64,000 bases of DNA, taken from NCBI GenBank assembly GCA_018398815.1, contig CM031601.1, forward strand, positions 30,565,293-30,629,292. Reading direction: 5' to 3'. The stretch is from Conus ventricosus (lineage: Eukaryota > Mollusca > Gastropoda > Neogastropoda > Conidae). The position numbers and the translations under genes are program-made. Below are positions 33,770 to 45,666 of the stretch, piece after piece. Under the pieces are notes generated by a model. That model had not been told where the DNA came from and did no database searches. It worked only from the letters and a program-made list of their open reading frames with translations. The number at the start of each line of letters is the position of its first letter. Position 1 is the first letter of the stretch.

Positions 33770-35385
33770 TGGGCAGTCTGTAAGGAGTTCCAGCTTGTGA
33801 AGCTCCAGATGCTGCTTGTGCCCAGACGCCAACAGGAGTTGAAGATCAAGCTGTCGACTTAAATGATCTACAAATTCACTTCTGCATACCAGACAACCCA
33901 AGCAGAGGATAAACAGTCATAGACCAGAAGCAACAGCTCAAGACAGGAAAAGCGGCAGCCAACACTTTTGCAGAGCTGTACAGAGAAGTTGGTACACTCC
34001 ACATGCCTAGAGAGCACATCAAACAGGTTCATGAAGAAAAAACTCATCTCCTTCTCTAAGACCCAACCGGAGCAGATGACAGCTGCATGAAGGATGCCAT
34101 CAACATGAAGGAGCTCAAGCAAAGCATCAGCAAGTTGGAGTCAAAGAAAGCCCCCGGGCCTGATGGCATTACTGGTAACATGCTGAAGTACCTTGGCCCT
34201 GTCTCAAGAAAAGTCCTGTTTCAGATCTTCAACCAAAGCTGGAGAAAGGAGTCGTGCCCCCAAATCTGGAAGAAATCTGTGATCATTCCCAATCCTGAAG
34301 AAGGGGAAAAACAAAAAGACCCTACAGCTACCCCCCATCAGCCTCCTAAGCACTGTACGCAAGCTGTTGGAAAAAGGCTGCCAACCTTGAGCTGCTGGAA
34401 GAAGACGAGACTAAACGTTCTTGATGCAGGTGAAAAAGTACTGCCTGCCAAGATCTCGTCATGCTGACTGGAAAACTTGACCAAGAGATGAGGCCTCCAT
34501 CAGTCTGGTGTTCCCGGAATCACCATCAGAGATCAGCCACCTCCAGTTCCTCAAGCTCTAGCTCAGGTTGTGATTGAAGATACATACACTCTCCAGCTCT
34601 GGACCCATATCTAACAAACAGATCACCGAGAAGCCACACCACAAAATGAGGCAGTGGAGTACATACAGATTCCCTGATGGAGACTTCAGAACATTGCGGT
34701 CCTGGAGGAAAGCTCTGTATCAACTTCAGAGCTTTAAGTCCTAGCCATCAAGAAGCGCAGACTAGCCTCTCCTCCTGTGGAAGATCCCTCACCATTATAA
34801 ACATCTTCACGAGTCCATGTCCACTCTTCAGGCCCTCAGCTCCCCGCCTCATCACTCTGATCCAAGCCCTTTAGGCCTCCTTTGCCACTTTACACCCAAA
34901 AAGCTCTAATTACCCTCCAGGGGGCCCCCCCACATTGGTCTCCCTGAAAACGCACGCTGACCGACTAGCGAAAGCTGGAAGCCAGCTCCCCCTACCACCA
35001 TGAGGAAATTAAGTCACTCCACTGTGGTACCTTCAGAGCTGACTGATTTAAAATTAACCAAGGCTAATGACACACCAAGACCCCATCCACACACTGGAGA
35101 GGAAAAACGTACAATCATGTTCACGCTTGCACAGGGTATTGTGGCCCGCGCCCACCTCAAGAGGATAGGAGTGCAGACTCAGCCCGTGTCCTTGTGGACA
35201 AGCCGACCAGACACCAGCACATTGTCTTCCAGGACTGTCCCCTCAATGATGAGAGACAAGTGTGAGCCTGGCCAGATAGGGGCAGAACTAGACAAAACTG
35301 GGGGGACTGCCATCAAGTCTCCGCTGTACGCCCAGTTTGCCACCACCCTGGGGTTCGCTGTAGCTGCATAGCTGTCGAACGTTGA
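33770..35385 (+). mobile_element. RNase-H-bearing LINE fragment (I/Jockey-like)
   Basis: Plus-strand blocks in several frames follow LINE ORF2 order: a linker with FAELYREVG, RT motif LESKKAPGPDGITGNMLKYL with LFQIFNQSWR, IWKKSVIIPNPEEG, then an RNase H-like ADRLAKAGSQLP at about 34960. The C-terminal part has HLKRIGV, CPCGQADQTPAH and a final FATTLGF typical of the end of such ORFs. The endonuclease and the RT active site are missing or unreadable. It sits in an intron between RNF213-like exons, in the opposite orientation, and ends just before a CA microsatellite. Confidence 0.75.
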
Positions 35386-35403
35386 GGAGGAGAATTCTGG
35401 ATA

Positions 35404-35512
35404 CCAAGGGCGTGTACACACACACACCAACACCACACACACACACACACACACCACACACAAAAACACACACACACCACCAAAAGCATACATTCACACA
35501 CTCACACACACC
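35404..35512. repeat. (CA)n microsatellite
   Basis: CA-rich run with CACCACAC interruptions, directly after the LINE fragment. Confidence 0.9.
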
Positions 35513-35629
35513 TCCCCACTCTAACTCTTCTCTCTTTCTCTTAACATACCCAAACCCACATGTTTACAAAACATACCCTCCCTCCTCTCCTCAAAACACA
35601 CCCACAGAGCTAAAAACAAGAAAACTTGC

Positions 35630-35735
35630 CTCCACCATGGTTTCTTCCACTGACCCAGTTGACAAACTTGCTGCACTCTTGACTTCCGAACTGTCGGAAA
35701 TGTCTGACACAGTTGCTGTCGATGTCCTGCAGCTT
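35630..35735 (-). CDS. RNF213-like: RNF213-like gene exon with GC donor
   Basis: Minus-strand exon of 106 nt. The product reads KLQDIDSNCVRHFRQFGSQE followed by CSKFVNWVSGRNHGG. The donor is GC rather than GT (GGAG|GCAAGT, otherwise consensus) and leaves one base that joins AC of the next exon to make Asp. In vertebrate RNF213 the residues just before ELKVFVDLA end FVTWIKEALGG (from memory), which agrees with FVNWVSGRNHGG here. The start at 35735 follows a modest acceptor (ggcacttcag) and fits phase 0 from the exon at 38577. A plus-strand frame over the same bases is a shadow. Confidence 0.6.
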
Positions 35736-36284
35736 CTGAAGTGCCTACCACTGAGTGTTCTACTGCCCAATGGGCTGGGTCAAGTCTGTAAAACAAAAGG
35801 CTTCCCAAGAATACTGCATGTATATCTAATGATGTAATTAAGTGACTGATTAGAGGATAGAACATCAGTTTCTAATGTCCCATTAAAATTCTTCGAAGTA
35901 GGATTCTTACCCTCACCAGGAAGTTTACTAATGAGACAGAGAGCTAACCTTCTGGGTGTGTAACATGCACTTAGCATGTATAAAAGAATTTAAGGCCAAA
36001 AATGAGCCGTTCCTTGCAAATTCTGTGGGAAAATCCAGTTAAGGGCAAAAACATTCACAAGAATAGAAGAGATGTCATTTGAAAATGACATACTCTTCCA
36101 TGGATTGACCTGCCTCAATTCACAAGAAAAATATGTTGTCAACAACAGAGCTAACAGTAATGATATATGAAATACTGATTCTTTTAAAGTGATCATGTAC
36201 AATGCATAAACCCCCCGTACAGAACAATAATGTGAACCAAACGTTTGTTGAGACTTTCAACCCTATCCACATAGCCTACTGCAA

Positions 36285-36498
36285 GCACTCTGATGAGCGC
36301 ACCCAAACACTGCTTGGGCATCTAAATTTGTATCATTTTACTGCTGCAGAACTCATACTCTGATAGCGCACCCAAACACTGCTTGGGCATCTAAATTTGT
36401 ATCATTTTACTGGCTGCAGAACTCATACTCTGATGACGCACCCAAACACTGTTTGGGCATCTAAATTTGTATCATTTTACTGGCTGCAGAACTCATAC
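36285..36498. repeat. Three tandem copies of a 70-bp unit
   Basis: Units begin near 36291, 36361 and 36431 (GCACCCAAACACTGCTTGGG landmark) with period 70 and only a few differences. Confidence 0.95.
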
Positions 36499-38576
36499 AA
36501 GGATAAACTTATAGTAGACGGACGTAACAATGGCAAGAATTTCCTGCTGAGACAGCTCATTTCAAGTTAGTGAGTACTGAGTAACTTAGGACTCTGCTTT
36601 CTGCATTTTCTTCCAAGCTGACAAGGACAAATGACAGAGGCCGACTGTGAAACAGGTTTTGACAAGACTGCAATAGGTTCTGGAAGTGATTTTCATATGT
36701 TGTAGAATAATAGTATAATAGCAATAACTAAATTTGTGTGATTCTCAATTGCACAGTTTTTTTGTTGTTGTGATAGCTGAGTTCCAATGAAGTCCTCCTT
36801 CAGTTCCTGCAAATCAGCCCAAACCTGCCAAGCAGGAAAGGCTGCTCAGGCACAAAAGGGCAGGTTGAAAGTTGAACAGGTCAGGGATTTCCCATGTCCC
36901 ATGCTTTCTTATCACATACCAGACATAAATATTGAACAAACAAGCTACTTCACGAGTCTGAACACAAACCCATCAGACATGTATTTCTTGTGGCCTAAAC
37001 ATGTTATGTTTGCAAAGCCTATGTGAAAAAAAAATGTGAACCAACACTGACTTCCTATAATTATTGTTATAAGATCAGTTTGTTTTTTTCCACCACCCAT
37101 AAAATGAAATGAATTAACACTCAAGATAGGGAAAAAAAAAAGAGCAATATTATACATGAATAAGTATTATTTTCCCCTTCCACCCCCTCCCTCCTGCTTT
37201 GTATTCCATGAACTTTCAGTGGCAATATGCCCAGCTGCTAATTTTGGTTTTCCATAAAGAGCCAGACCCAGAGCTACCTCCTCACTGTCCTCAACCTCAG
37301 CACTCCTCAACCCCACCAGTCACCACGGAACAATAATAAAATCTTCATTAGGAAACCTACCAAAGAAGATACTGCATTGCTCCAAATCCATTTTGGTGAT
37401 GAACAGCAGTGACTGTTATGCTATACCAAACCATACTATATTGTTCAAGTCAAACAGAACTGAAAAATCACACAAAACATACTTCTGGTGCGACATGAAC
37501 TATGACCTCCCAGCCATTACCTCTCAGCCTGGAATCTAGCTCCCACAGCAACTGGTCAATATGGATTCTTACATAGCTGAGAATCATCATTCAGACTCCA
37601 TGTGGGAAAGAAATGGGAACCAATATGGCTTTCAAGGGTCCAAGAGCATCATGCACACGTAAAAGTCAAATGAATCTCTATTTGAGCATGTCTTCTAGTC
37701 AGACCCCATATGGGAAATTTGTATGAACTAATCTGGCTTTATGGGCCCAACACACCAAACATGTATGTAAATTGGTATGAATTTCTAATGAGATCCAAAT
37801 GTGGTATTGCTAATATATATACATATTGTATTGTGCATTGCCAGCCTCTATACTTTAACTTCCAGTCAAATTTTAACATCTGAAGATAGTAATCTAAACA
37901 ATCACTCTGCACCCCAAGAAAACAAAAACTCAAGAGATCTCATATAGCAAGCAAATGGCTGTTTATGCCTATAATTTATATGCTGACAATATTGATTATA
38001 ATACAGCAAAAGAATGGAAGCTAATATGCCTTAATTGGCAGTAACAGGATAAGCATGCATATTCAATATGGGAAATGTGAAACTATCATGGTAAACAGGC
38101 TGACTCATCCAAACACTGTGCACTCAAGGAAAACAAAAATCAAGAGATCCAATATAGCACGCAAAAGCCTGCTTACACTTATATACTATACACTAATAGT
38201 AATGATAATGGTATAATACAGCAAAGCATGGACACTAACCAGCTTTTTTCTTTTTGCACAAATATGATAATCATCTATTTCCTGCACAGGAAACATAAAA
38301 CGATTATGGTGCATATTTGGTTCCTCTTGGCAGGTTCATTTGAAATGGAATTAATTAGAAAAAAAGGAAAACGGGGTGTAAGGGGTGGGGACTGGGTTCC
38401 TGGCATGTAATCCAGAGTTTAGCTTCACATGCAGTATGTATAGGAAGTTAAATATTTACGACTTCACATGTTACTCCCTAATACTAATGATCACAGTTGT
38501 TACACAGCCGGTAGGAAAGAGGTGAGGCAGGATACAGACACCAAAACAAAAAACAGTTTCATCACACTATACCCAC
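36499..38576. other. Intronic sequence, no gene seen
   Basis: AT-rich, with near-repeated phrases at 37900-37960 and 38110-38170 (AAGAGATC...ATATAGCA...GCAAA). No exon or transposon protein is recognised. Confidence 0.5.
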
Positions 38577-39064
38577 CACTTCCTGAAAGCTAGGTATGTT
38601 CTCCACATCCCCTGAGAAGCCAAACTCTTTTTTGATACAGCACAGGACACCAGCAGCTTCTCGCTGAGTTTTCATCTTAGACAGACACCAAAACTGCTGC
38701 ATCCTCTGATCAACCCAGTCACCTGGACCATCCCCACACATGTTCTGCATCTCCTGCTTGCACTTCTCTCTCCACTTGTCATCATTCTTCTCTATCACTT
38801 CAAACAGTCTGTCTGCTTCTTCCACAGTGATCTGTCCACCTCTCATAGCTTCACAGGCCCGTGTCCATTCATCCTCAGCGTCATGCCATGCAGACACCAA
38901 CACTTCCCAGAACTTACTCTCTGGGGCAATGTTCATGGCACCAGCAGTCTTCTTCAGCATATTTTGATATACTGCTGAATTCATTCGTCGTTTGAGTTGT
39001 GGTAAATAAGGTCTGAAACGTTCAGGAACAGCCTCCATTCGTGGAATGGGCTTGTATTCATTAC
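38577..39064 (-). CDS. RNF213-like: RNF213-like gene exon, 488 nt
   Basis: A long open minus-strand segment encoding about 163 residues: NEYKPIPRMEAVPERFRPYL, then a helical charged stretch with ESKFWEVLVSAWHDAEDEWT, then WVDQRMQQFWCLSKMKTQRE and ending NIPSFQEV. The acceptor ggttctgtccag precedes GTAATG. The start phase completes a codon with the G left by the exon at 40050-40351, and the donor GTG|gtgggt leaves phase 0 for the exon at 35735. I do not recall a direct vertebrate counterpart for this piece; assignment to RNF213 is by phase-consistent joining with the exon that matches. It has no stop or frameshift. Confidence 0.65.
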
Positions 39065-39382
39065 CTGGACAGAACCTGGTTTTGCTGGTGTTCCACAAAT
39101 ATGGCTCATCTTTTTTTCATCCAGGTTTCCGACTTTTCCTTGGAACTCTTCATGTTCACGGGTCATATCATCTGTTTTGAAACAATCAGGTGTTACATGT
39201 CTTTTGTTAACATGAATTTTTTTGGCAATGATGTAATTCCCCATCTCTCTTTTTGAGTGTGTGTGCATGCATGCAAGTGTGTGCATGTGTTTTGCATGCA
39301 TACCCGTAAATATCTATGTGTGCTTGGGCAATACAACCAAAGGTTAACCTGACAATATACAGATTTTTTTCGGTTAGTGGTT

Positions 39383-39387
<5 letters not shown>

Positions 39388-39422
<35 letters not shown>

Positions 39423-39449
39423 TGTGTGTGTGTTGTGTGTGTGTGTGAG
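39388..39449. repeat. (GT)n microsatellite
   Basis: GT run with two interruptions, intronic. Confidence 0.95.
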
Positions 39450-40049
39450 TTATTGACATCAGCAGCAAATGTCAGAATGCTTTTATTCAACAAGAAGTTG
39501 TTCACATATTTAAGGCAGGCCAGGAGGAATGGACAACTGCAAATGAAAGACCTGAAGCACAAAGACCTTTTCCATGGCAGTCATAATGCCTCAGGACAAT
39601 GACAACTATCTGTCCTGGAATATGGGAAACAAAACAGTGACAGAAAAAAAAAATGGATACAGTGTCCAATGACAATTCTGCCTGACAAAGGAAACATACA
39701 AATATTTCAAATTACCAGACCATCAGTCTGTCCACATCTATGACGCCACACGTGTTTAGAGTATTTCTGAAGGACACTCAAATACCTGGGAGGAAAATAC
39801 AGAGGCTTCAGACTGATGGAATAACTGGTAGAAACAAGCCAAGAAGGATAAAGAAGAATAGGTATCTTCAGTAGCAAAATGTCCTGAAGGCTGGGATACT
39901 AATCTGGATAGTGATAATGCTCTTGGGATATCATACATCCAATGACTTAATTTTACCAGCAAATTTCTATGATGCTACAATGCGTAACTTGATTTTCATT
40001 AAAACAACACACCATAAATTGTCAGAACAAAAAGAAAATCCACACATAC

Positions 40050-40351
40050 CTGTGGTGATGAACGTCTGACAGAATCTCAGTAGGCAGTTCACTTCAGAGC
40101 TACATCCTGGAAGGTTTCTAGCTCTTTCTGTCGCAACTTTAGAGCTGACTTAGCTTGATTCCCATCACCAGTAACAGCCTGAACAACCTCATGAAACCTA
40201 GAGCTGTGGTCAATGGAGGTGAGCCACACAATGTCACTGATGAGAACATCTCCATTCATCACCCCGTTCTTCAGTTTCTGCAAAAACGTTTGTGTTTTCT
40301 CCACTTTTTCTGCCACCTCTTTGCTCATCCAGTGTCTCCCGTGTCTGTCTC
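40050..40351 (-). CDS. RNF213-like: RNF213-like gene exon with one frame break
   Basis: The minus-strand exon lies between the acceptor ttgctaaccag and the donor gtatgtg. It encodes WMSKEVAEKVEKTQTFLQKL, then GDVLISDIVWLTSIDHSSRF and LRQKELETFQD. The frame then stops, but the next frame reads CSSEVNCLLRFCQTFITT and runs exactly to the donor, leaving one base that fits the exon at 39064. So one base is missing near 40100, by mutation or by sequencing error; the spot is not a homopolymer. The helical, charged character suits the stalk region of RNF213. Confidence 0.6.
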
Positions 40352-40490
40352 CTGGTTAGCAACAATTCAATTCCATTTTTGTTTTCAAAATACATATGTG
40401 ATCAGAATTAGTTTTCTGACACATACTCATATTTTATTTTCATTAAAAAGTGGTCATTTTACACATATTTTCATCTTCATCATATGATTT

Positions 40491-40491
<1 letters not shown>

Positions 40492-40570
<79 letters not shown>
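40492..40570. repeat. (GT)n microsatellite
   Basis: Almost pure GT run, intronic. Confidence 0.95.
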
Positions 40571-40571
<1 letters not shown>

Positions 40572-41369
40572 ATGCGTGTGTGTGCATATAGGCATTCATG
40601 TGTTACAAACATGTATATGTTTTGGCTATGTTTTTGTTAGTAGTAATGTAACCTGTCAGAATTCACAGGTTACTAAGGTTTTAAGCAATTCTAGTATGTT
40701 TAAAAAAAAAAAAAAAAAGGAAAATAAAAACTTTCATTAGTGATTGTAATATTTTGAGGTAAAGACATCTACTGCTTCCCATAGTATTATTGTTCTATAT
40801 GTCTTGTTATTTAGCCGATTTTAGTATTAAGACACCTTTATTTTTGCCTGTTTGTCCACTTCCTGCTGACTGATCACTTCCTGCAACTACATGTGTTGAG
40901 TCAGAGGTTGGGGAAAACATTGTGTGTGACTTGGGGTGCTAATCCAGGTTAGTTACTCTAAGTATTAAAAGTATGCTTCTAAAAGATACTAATTGATTCT
41001 TTTCCTTTAGAATTGCCATATATTTTTTATGCTGTCAGCTGGATGGCATTAATTTTTGGTGGATTTTCCTTATAAGAATTGCACTTGGCTTTAGCTGTTA
41101 TATTTTCAGTTGTTAGAATTTTAGCCCCACATGTTGATTTCAGTTTAAACCTGGTTGTATTATTTGAAGGTGAGTTCAGGTTATTTATTATTCACTGTTG
41201 CTCTAGAATGTGGTTCACACCACATTGTTTCGGAAACAATTTTGAGAGATTGTGTTTTAGACCACATGGTCCTAAATAAATCTCATTTTCCTTTGTTCTT
41301 GCAGTAAAATAGTGTTTGTCACATCACATGGTTTTGGTAGAGGAAATGTCTACATCTCATGATTCTTTG

Positions 41370-41532
41370 TGTTTTATCATGGCACATGTGTTAAGTTGGT
41401 ACATGGTTCTTTGTGTATTATTAATCATGGCACATGTGTTAAGTTGGTACATGGTTCCTTGTGTTTAATCATGGTACATGTGCTAAGTTTGGTACATGGT
41501 TCTTTGTGTTTTAATCATTGCACATGTGTTAA
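41370..41532. repeat. Minisatellite, about 48-bp unit, left part
   Basis: Three to four copies of a unit with ATGGCACATGTGTTAAGTTG, GGTACATGGTTCTTTGTGTT. The array is cut at 41532 within GTGTTAA and resumes at 43006 after the piggyBac insertion. Confidence 0.9.
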
Positions 41533-41797
41533 CCCAATGCCTACCGGATCGACCGAGATCGACCGCGAGATTTCCTCCTTCTGAATACCGGATCGACCGA
41601 GATCGACCGCTGAATACTCGGTCAACGACTTTCGCTTTCACCATCGCATATCCCAGAATGCAATTGCGACAGAAGAGTCTTCCGGTACTTCCGTTTCTGG
41701 ACGCCATTTTTTTTTTGTTGCATGAGTTTTGGTGGAGTAGTTTCGCTGCTGTGAATTTTCAAAGTTCGGCTTTTTTTCGCGAAGATTTTCTGGGAAA

Positions 41798-42360
41798 ATG
41801 GCGGATCAAGTAACTATGCAACTTGCAGAATTCATTTTCTGAAGTGATATTGATGAAGAGAGCGTATTTGCGGGCTACACTCTTAAAGAAGATTTGAAGC
41901 AAGACGATTCGGACGTCAATCTTGACCTAGTTATGAATAAAGATCGACTGCTGACTGATTTTGAGGCCGGAATCAATAATGATTCAGGCGATGATAATGA
42001 CGATGTCGAATAGCCCATTGCTGCTGGGCCCAGACCCCCCAAAAAAGAAAATTCGAAAAACAAAACTTGCTAGAGATACTTTAATTCTTGACTGGAGTGG
42101 TTGGCTACAAGAAGTGAAGCCCCCAAAAGTTTCCCTTGTTTTGATAGCCAGGAAACCGGGTCAGTCAGTGGGTGTGTCCCACGATTTGCCTGTAGGAGCA
42201 TCACCTTTAGCTTTTTGATTTCAGAAGAATTTTGGTAGACTTTTAAGGAGAAACAAATTTATTTGCTGCACAAAAGCAAGCAGAAAAGGATGAACATAAA
42301 CTCTGGCCTGAAATAAAAACTGCCTGTTTATCAAAAAGCAAAGAGGAGCCGGACAAGAGG
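41798..42360 (+). pseudogene. piggyBac-like transposase, N-terminal part
   Basis: From the ATG at 41798 the frame reads MADQVTMQLAEFIF, a stop, then an acidic stretch (DDSDVNLDLVMNKDRLLTDF, SGDDNDD) typical of PGBD N-termini. Later blocks include WSGWLQEVKPPK and LPVGASPLAF, matching the conserved (D)ASPLDFF region, then a segment around AEKDEHKLWPE in other frames. The catalytic DDD domain is absent before the right end. At least three breaks are visible. Confidence 0.7.
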
Positions 42361-42388
42361 TACATCATCACCACAGTGTGTGTGTGTT

Positions 42389-42412
42389 GGGGGGGGGGGG
42401 GGGGGGGGGGGG
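42389..42412. repeat. Poly-G run of 24 nt
   Basis: Uninterrupted G run after a short GT repeat, inside the piggyBac element. Confidence 0.9.
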
Positions 42413-43005
42413 TTGCTCAGTGCACTTGTGCAAAAGCACATTTTTGTTGAATTCCATCACAATCTAAAGCCCAGTATTCAGTAATCTGTTCTTATTTTTT
42501 CCCCTCAGTAGTTAGAAGACAATCTTCTTGTATGTGATGCCTTCAGTTTAACAAAATTGTTGAAGTTTGGGTTGTTTTTTGCTTCACAATAAAAGTTGAT
42601 TATTTAGTGTGCATACCATACAGAATGACTTTATTTTGTTCCTGAAGGTTTCAGTACTTTGTTTAGACTTGGAAAATCACTCTGTGCTCCTAATCCATGA
42701 TGTTCTGTGGGTACAGTGAATTTAGGGAAAATTGTTTTAGCACTGAGAATACCAAAGTACAGTTAGTCTGTTCGTTTGTTTTTTTTTTTCCTCGTGTACC
42801 AGTTCACTATATGTGGGGGGAAATGGCTGTTTTGGATGGAGTGATGTCTTTGAATTTTTTTCATTATTTTTACAGAATAGATAAGTTAAAAACAAATTTT
42901 CTATTGAGGTTTCTTTATGGCAAGTGTGTATGTGTTGCGGAGTTACCTCTCTTGGCATGGTATTCTCATAGTCATATAGCACAAAGTCATGCGGTAGGCA
43001 AAGGG

Positions 43006-43060
43006 TTAAGTTTGGTACACGGTTCTTTGTGTTTTAATCATGGTACATGTGTTAAGTTTG
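43006..43060. repeat. Minisatellite, right part
   Basis: The unit resumes with GTTTGGTACACGGTTCTTTG and ATGGTACATGTGTTAAGTTT after the second TTAA, completing the copy cut at 41532. Confidence 0.85.
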
Positions 43061-44962
43061 GAGAAGTTTTCCTTGAATTTCAGAGGGTGTTTATTTTTGC
43101 TTTCTCAGTTGAAAAGAAAAATACTTGCTTTCAAGGATTACTGTTATCCTTAAAATTACTTTATTAGTGTCAACTTAGAGACTGATTTTAATCAAAATGA
43201 AATTGGTTTTATGGGGACATCTGTTGGAAACCAGGGACTAGTGGGAGAGGAATGATTGATCTGGCTTGCTGCCTAGTGGTTCAGTTGGATGACTGATAAA
43301 GGATGTAAGCAGATTTGCCGCCATGGTCAGGTGGCCAATTGATAGCGAATAGCTGTCAGTATATTGGTATGCAACTCACTGTATTCAGTTTAACACTGGA
43401 TCAGATCAAAGTGTGTTTGGCATTACCATAACCAGGGTCAAGTGGATTTGAATTTGATAAGATCACTACTATTTATTAGTGATGCATTGTCCCTCATTGT
43501 GTGTTTCCCAATTGAGATGTTTGCTGAAGGCCTTTGATGGCTTTTGGTTTGGCCATTGTTATTATTTGTGTTTTTCGCACATAGTCCCGTGCAGATTTTT
43601 ATGTTTTGTATTCTTTTGCAGTGCCCCTTTTGAGTTGCCCACTCGTTTCTTCTCTCTGTCACCACCTAAAGTTTTTTTGTCACTTATCACCTTAAAATTG
43701 AATCAGCCCATGTTTTAGGTTAATATTGTTGCTTGGGATTTTTGTCTATTTAAATTGTTAATAAAAATTGGAGTATAATCGTACAGTCAGAGTTTTGGTT
43801 ATTTGTGGTCTGGGTCTGTGCGTTTAGGAACCTGGGTTACAGTAAGATAATTGTAACTATCTGACAGTCATAATACACTTAAGCTAATCTCAAACACTCT
43901 TTTCCAGGTCCACCCACCACTGACCATGTGCAAAACAGTGATTTTAGCATACTGCAATTTAAAACCCAACACATTCAAGGCCAACTAACACTAAATATGT
44001 GCAAAAAAGTCAGTATAGGTCTCATTAGGTACAGTGTCATTACAGATAAAATTTTGATTTTTGGACACACACAGATTCTCCTATTCCCCTAACCTCCTCC
44101 TGCTCTTCATTAAAAAAAAAGGCAGAAGGCATGATCTAGGGGTTGGTAAAGACTGGCAAAACAAAAATAATGCAATCAGACCATAAGACTGGATCTGAAA
44201 TGGTTGAAAATAAAGTCTGGCAACAAATGCCCTGTATTTTCAACAAAAGTTAATACTTGGATATGGGGATCATAGCTCATGTCACAAAAATGTTCCCTGT
44301 CCATACTTTTCGATTCAAATTAGAGGTGAGTGTTTACAAACTAATGGGCTTATATGCAGTACTCATTTCATGGTAGTCAGAATTCCTGTCTGTGGAACTC
44401 ATAATTCCTGTGTGTGTATGTATTTGAGGAGGGGGGGGGGGGGGGGTGTAAATGTTTGGGTATGGATTTGTATGGGTATAAATGTATAATTTTGTATATG
44501 CACATAAACCACATTGAAAAGGTGTACATGATTTTGTTTAAGAGGCTAGTTTTACCCACAGATTGATTTATTAATGTTGAATTGTTTATAATTGGGTTTT
44601 ACGTGCCTGCAAAAGCATTTTCCTTGTGCATACGGGGATATAGTAAAAGTCTGGTCAAACATGATCTTTACAAGCCGATTCCACTAGTCATAACTGCCTG
44701 TATCATGTCTTCCATTTATACCTGAGCAATGCATGCCCTCCAGATTTGTTTTTAGTATTTATCAAACTGACCTCTCCAGGTGTGCACAGGCCTAATTTCA
44801 ACTTGATTTGTCCAGAAATGTTGCCATGCTCGGCTTTCATTACAGCGAAATAGACCAACTGAATAGTAACAGACAAACCAAAACTTAAACACACCCCTTT
44901 GAAGGAAGACACTGTAAAAAAGAAAAAGAACATCTCAATACTGTCAATCAATAATGACTTAC
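43061..44962. other. Intronic or intergenic sequence, no gene seen
   Basis: Contains a 16-nt G run at 44431-44446. No exon is recognised. Confidence 0.5.
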
Positions 44963-45142
44963 CGATACAGCTGCGCAAAAATATCACCCTTGGCTTCCAC
45001 AGAAAAAGAAGCGTCAGTTGATCTTCTCTTGACTGACAGTACTTTTGCTCCATTTTTTTTTGCACAGATTAGAGAGACAGTTCTGAAGAACAGTGCTGTG
45101 TGTGCCCCACGATTGTAGCTCGTGTTCTATCTTCTGCATATC
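44963..45142 (-). CDS. Probable exon of the RNF213-like gene, A-run frameshift
   Basis: On the minus strand the acceptor tttttttctggttgcag and the donor gtaagtc frame 180 nt. The first part reads MQKIEHELQSWGTHSTVLQN, then LSNLCKK, an A-run of 9, and in the next frame NGAKVLSVKRRSTDASFSVE followed by AKGDIFAQLY. Removing one A from the run would make the exon open throughout. Its end phase does not join directly to the exon at 40351, so at least one exon is missing between them, or this belongs to another gene. Upstream exons would lie beyond the Polinton at 45667. Confidence 0.5.
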
Positions 45143-45666
45143 CTGCAACCAGAAAAAAAACATTGATGTTCAAAGGGTTTAAATTTAATTACACAAACAC
45201 ATGTACATGCACGTAAACATGTACAAACGCACATATCCAGACACACAGCATAATTGTGTGGGTCACATACAAGTAAGCATATATACATGTCCATTCAGAT
45301 ACATGCACACACATGTGCTTGCACTACACACATTCCAACCAACCAAACACACACAAGCACAAAGAATTACACTTTCTTTTTTTTAGATGTGTCGCCAGTC
45401 CTTGCAAAAGCTGAGGAAAATAGTTGCATGCATTTTCCTTGCTTCAAAACATGATCCACTATGCCTCCTTGGTGGATTGTGATGTTGTGACTGCTTCGGG
45501 GTTGTCGATTGTTTGTTGTATGGAATTCATACAATCAGAAACTTTCACGTCATGTTATGTGGTAATAAGTGTTGTATTGGCTCAGAGTTTCTTTCTGATG
45601 ATTTGCTATCAAAATGTTTATCATCAGATGAGGGCTCTTAAGTAAAGATATGAGTGATGTTCCCTT

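Larger units (their letters stand above)
41533..43005 (+). mobile_element. piggyBac-type element, internally truncated
   Basis: A 1473-bp insertion flanked by TTAA at 41529-41532 and 43006-43009. Its ends are inverted: CCCAATGCCTACCG at the left and the complement of CGGTAGGCAAAGGG at the right (12 of 14 matches). The left end also carries a subterminal direct repeat (ACCGGATCGACCGAGATCGA at 41542 and about 41586). TTAA target, CCC-starting ends and a piggyBac-like N-terminal protein inside make the class clear. Only the N-terminal part of a transposase is present, so the copy is non-autonomous. It interrupts the minisatellite. Confidence 0.85.

Noticed and set aside
35639..35837. Plus-strand open frame over the 35630-35735 exon
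   Set aside because: The minus strand matches RNF213, joins neighbours in phase and has splice sites; the plus frame is a mirror effect.
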